Shown piece by piece: positions 63,787 to 64,000 of a stretch of DNA of 64,000 bases; positions within the stretch are counted from its first letter, which is position 1, and every line of letters begins with the position of its first letter. The notes beneath the pieces are model-generated. The model saw only the letters and a program-made list of their open reading frames with translations. It was not told the DNA's origin and searched no databases. The position numbers were made by a program, and so were the translations under genes. The DNA is taken from contig NZ_AP024235.1 of NCBI RefSeq assembly GCF_016756315.1, positions 62,001 through 126,000 of the forward strand, read 5' to 3'. The DNA is from Alteromonas sp. KC3. GTDB taxonomy: Bacteria; Pseudomonadota; Gammaproteobacteria; Enterobacterales; Alteromonadaceae.

Positions 63787-64000
63787 TTAAAGCGCTTTTT
63801 TAGTTGGCATAACAACGTTGGCAAAAATAAGTCCAGCCACTAATGACATGAAGATCAAAAACACTTCTTGGCCAAGGTGATCGGCTTTAACAAAGTCTTG
63901 CCCTGTCATAAATGAGTTCAAACCAATGTATGTCTTAGAGCCAGGTACCAACACAATTAATCCGTGCATAGCCACAATAGTGGCCGGTTGATTGGCAATT
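63787..64000 (-). CDS. Threonine/serine exporter-like membrane protein (YjjB/ThrE_2), N-terminus cut by window
   Basis: The C-terminal 70 or so residues are visible and the frame stays open to base 64000, so the gene begins beyond the window. HGLIVLVPGSKTYIGLNSFMTG is the hallmark of the YjjB/ThrE_2 (DUF3815) family. A last TM (IFMSLVAGLIFANVVMP) ends the protein. Relatives pair with a YjjP partner for succinate or threonine/serine export. Confidence 0.8.
   Translation of the reverse strand, partial: IANQPATIVAMHGLIVLVPGSKTYIGLNSFMTGQDFVKADHLGQEVFLIFMSLVAGLIFANVVMPTKKAL

Overview
The window looks like chromosomal DNA from a marine gammaproteobacterium of the Alteromonadaceae, most probably Alteromonas. 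The basis is gene content and order (mutM/coaD/kdkA, kbl-tdh-glpE, ubiC-ubiA, ubiK/rep, orphan fliL paralogue, ycjX-ycjF, several c-di-GMP enzymes, a TonB receptor) and moderate GC. This is judged by eye, not by a search.

Layout. 1-3.6 kb: DNA repair (mutM), CoA synthesis (coaD) and LPS core genes (kdkA, a GT9 glycosyltransferase). 3.7-7.8 kb: a three-gene unit of a PstS-like periplasmic protein, an outer-membrane barrel and a GGDEF-EAL protein. 8.0-11.5 kb: threonine catabolism (kbl-tdh), glpE and glpG. 11.5-17 kb: fliL-like gene, ubiCA, a HigBA-type toxin-antitoxin locus whose antitoxin is frameshifted, ubiK and rep. 17-20.5 kb: GAF-GAF-GGDEF-EAL protein, cytochrome c5, tRNA-Arg(CCG). 20.6-28.1 kb: an accessory-looking block with an SDR, a GNAT, a hydrolase, an OsmC protein, a degenerate HNH protein, a methyltransferase-HNH fusion, and an ECF sigma factor with its membrane partner.

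28.2-39.2 kb: a tight eight-gene operon resembling the acyclic terpene utilization (atu) pathway. It holds an AMP-dependent acyl-CoA ligase, an SDR, AtuA, biotin carboxylase, enoyl-CoA hydratase, carboxyltransferase, nitronate monooxygenase and acyl-CoA dehydrogenase. A divergent GlxA/AraC-type regulator lies beside it, with repeated sites in between. 40.4-48 kb: a histidine kinase and sigma-54 activator diverge from a MacAB-like exporter. The gap has twin operator repeats and a candidate -24/-12 promoter. 48.2-53.8 kb: TPR-GGDEF protein, then an OmpR/PhoP-type two-component pair. The same direct-repeat box (TTCACT-N5-TTCACT, 10 bp from a -10) precedes both the regulator and a nearby S41 peptidase gene. 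53.9-64 kb: small outer-membrane protein, a TonB receptor behind a Fur box, a TIGR02285-like periplasmic protein, acyl-CoA dehydrogenase with divergent LysR and MBL hydrolase, ycjX-ycjF and the end of a YjjB/ThrE-type membrane protein.

No CRISPR array, rRNA, integrase, transposase or prophage was seen. The leads most worth following are the methyltransferase-HNH fusion and its possible link to an ECF sigma unit, the shared two-component box, the atu-like operon, and the broken antitoxin beside an intact toxin.
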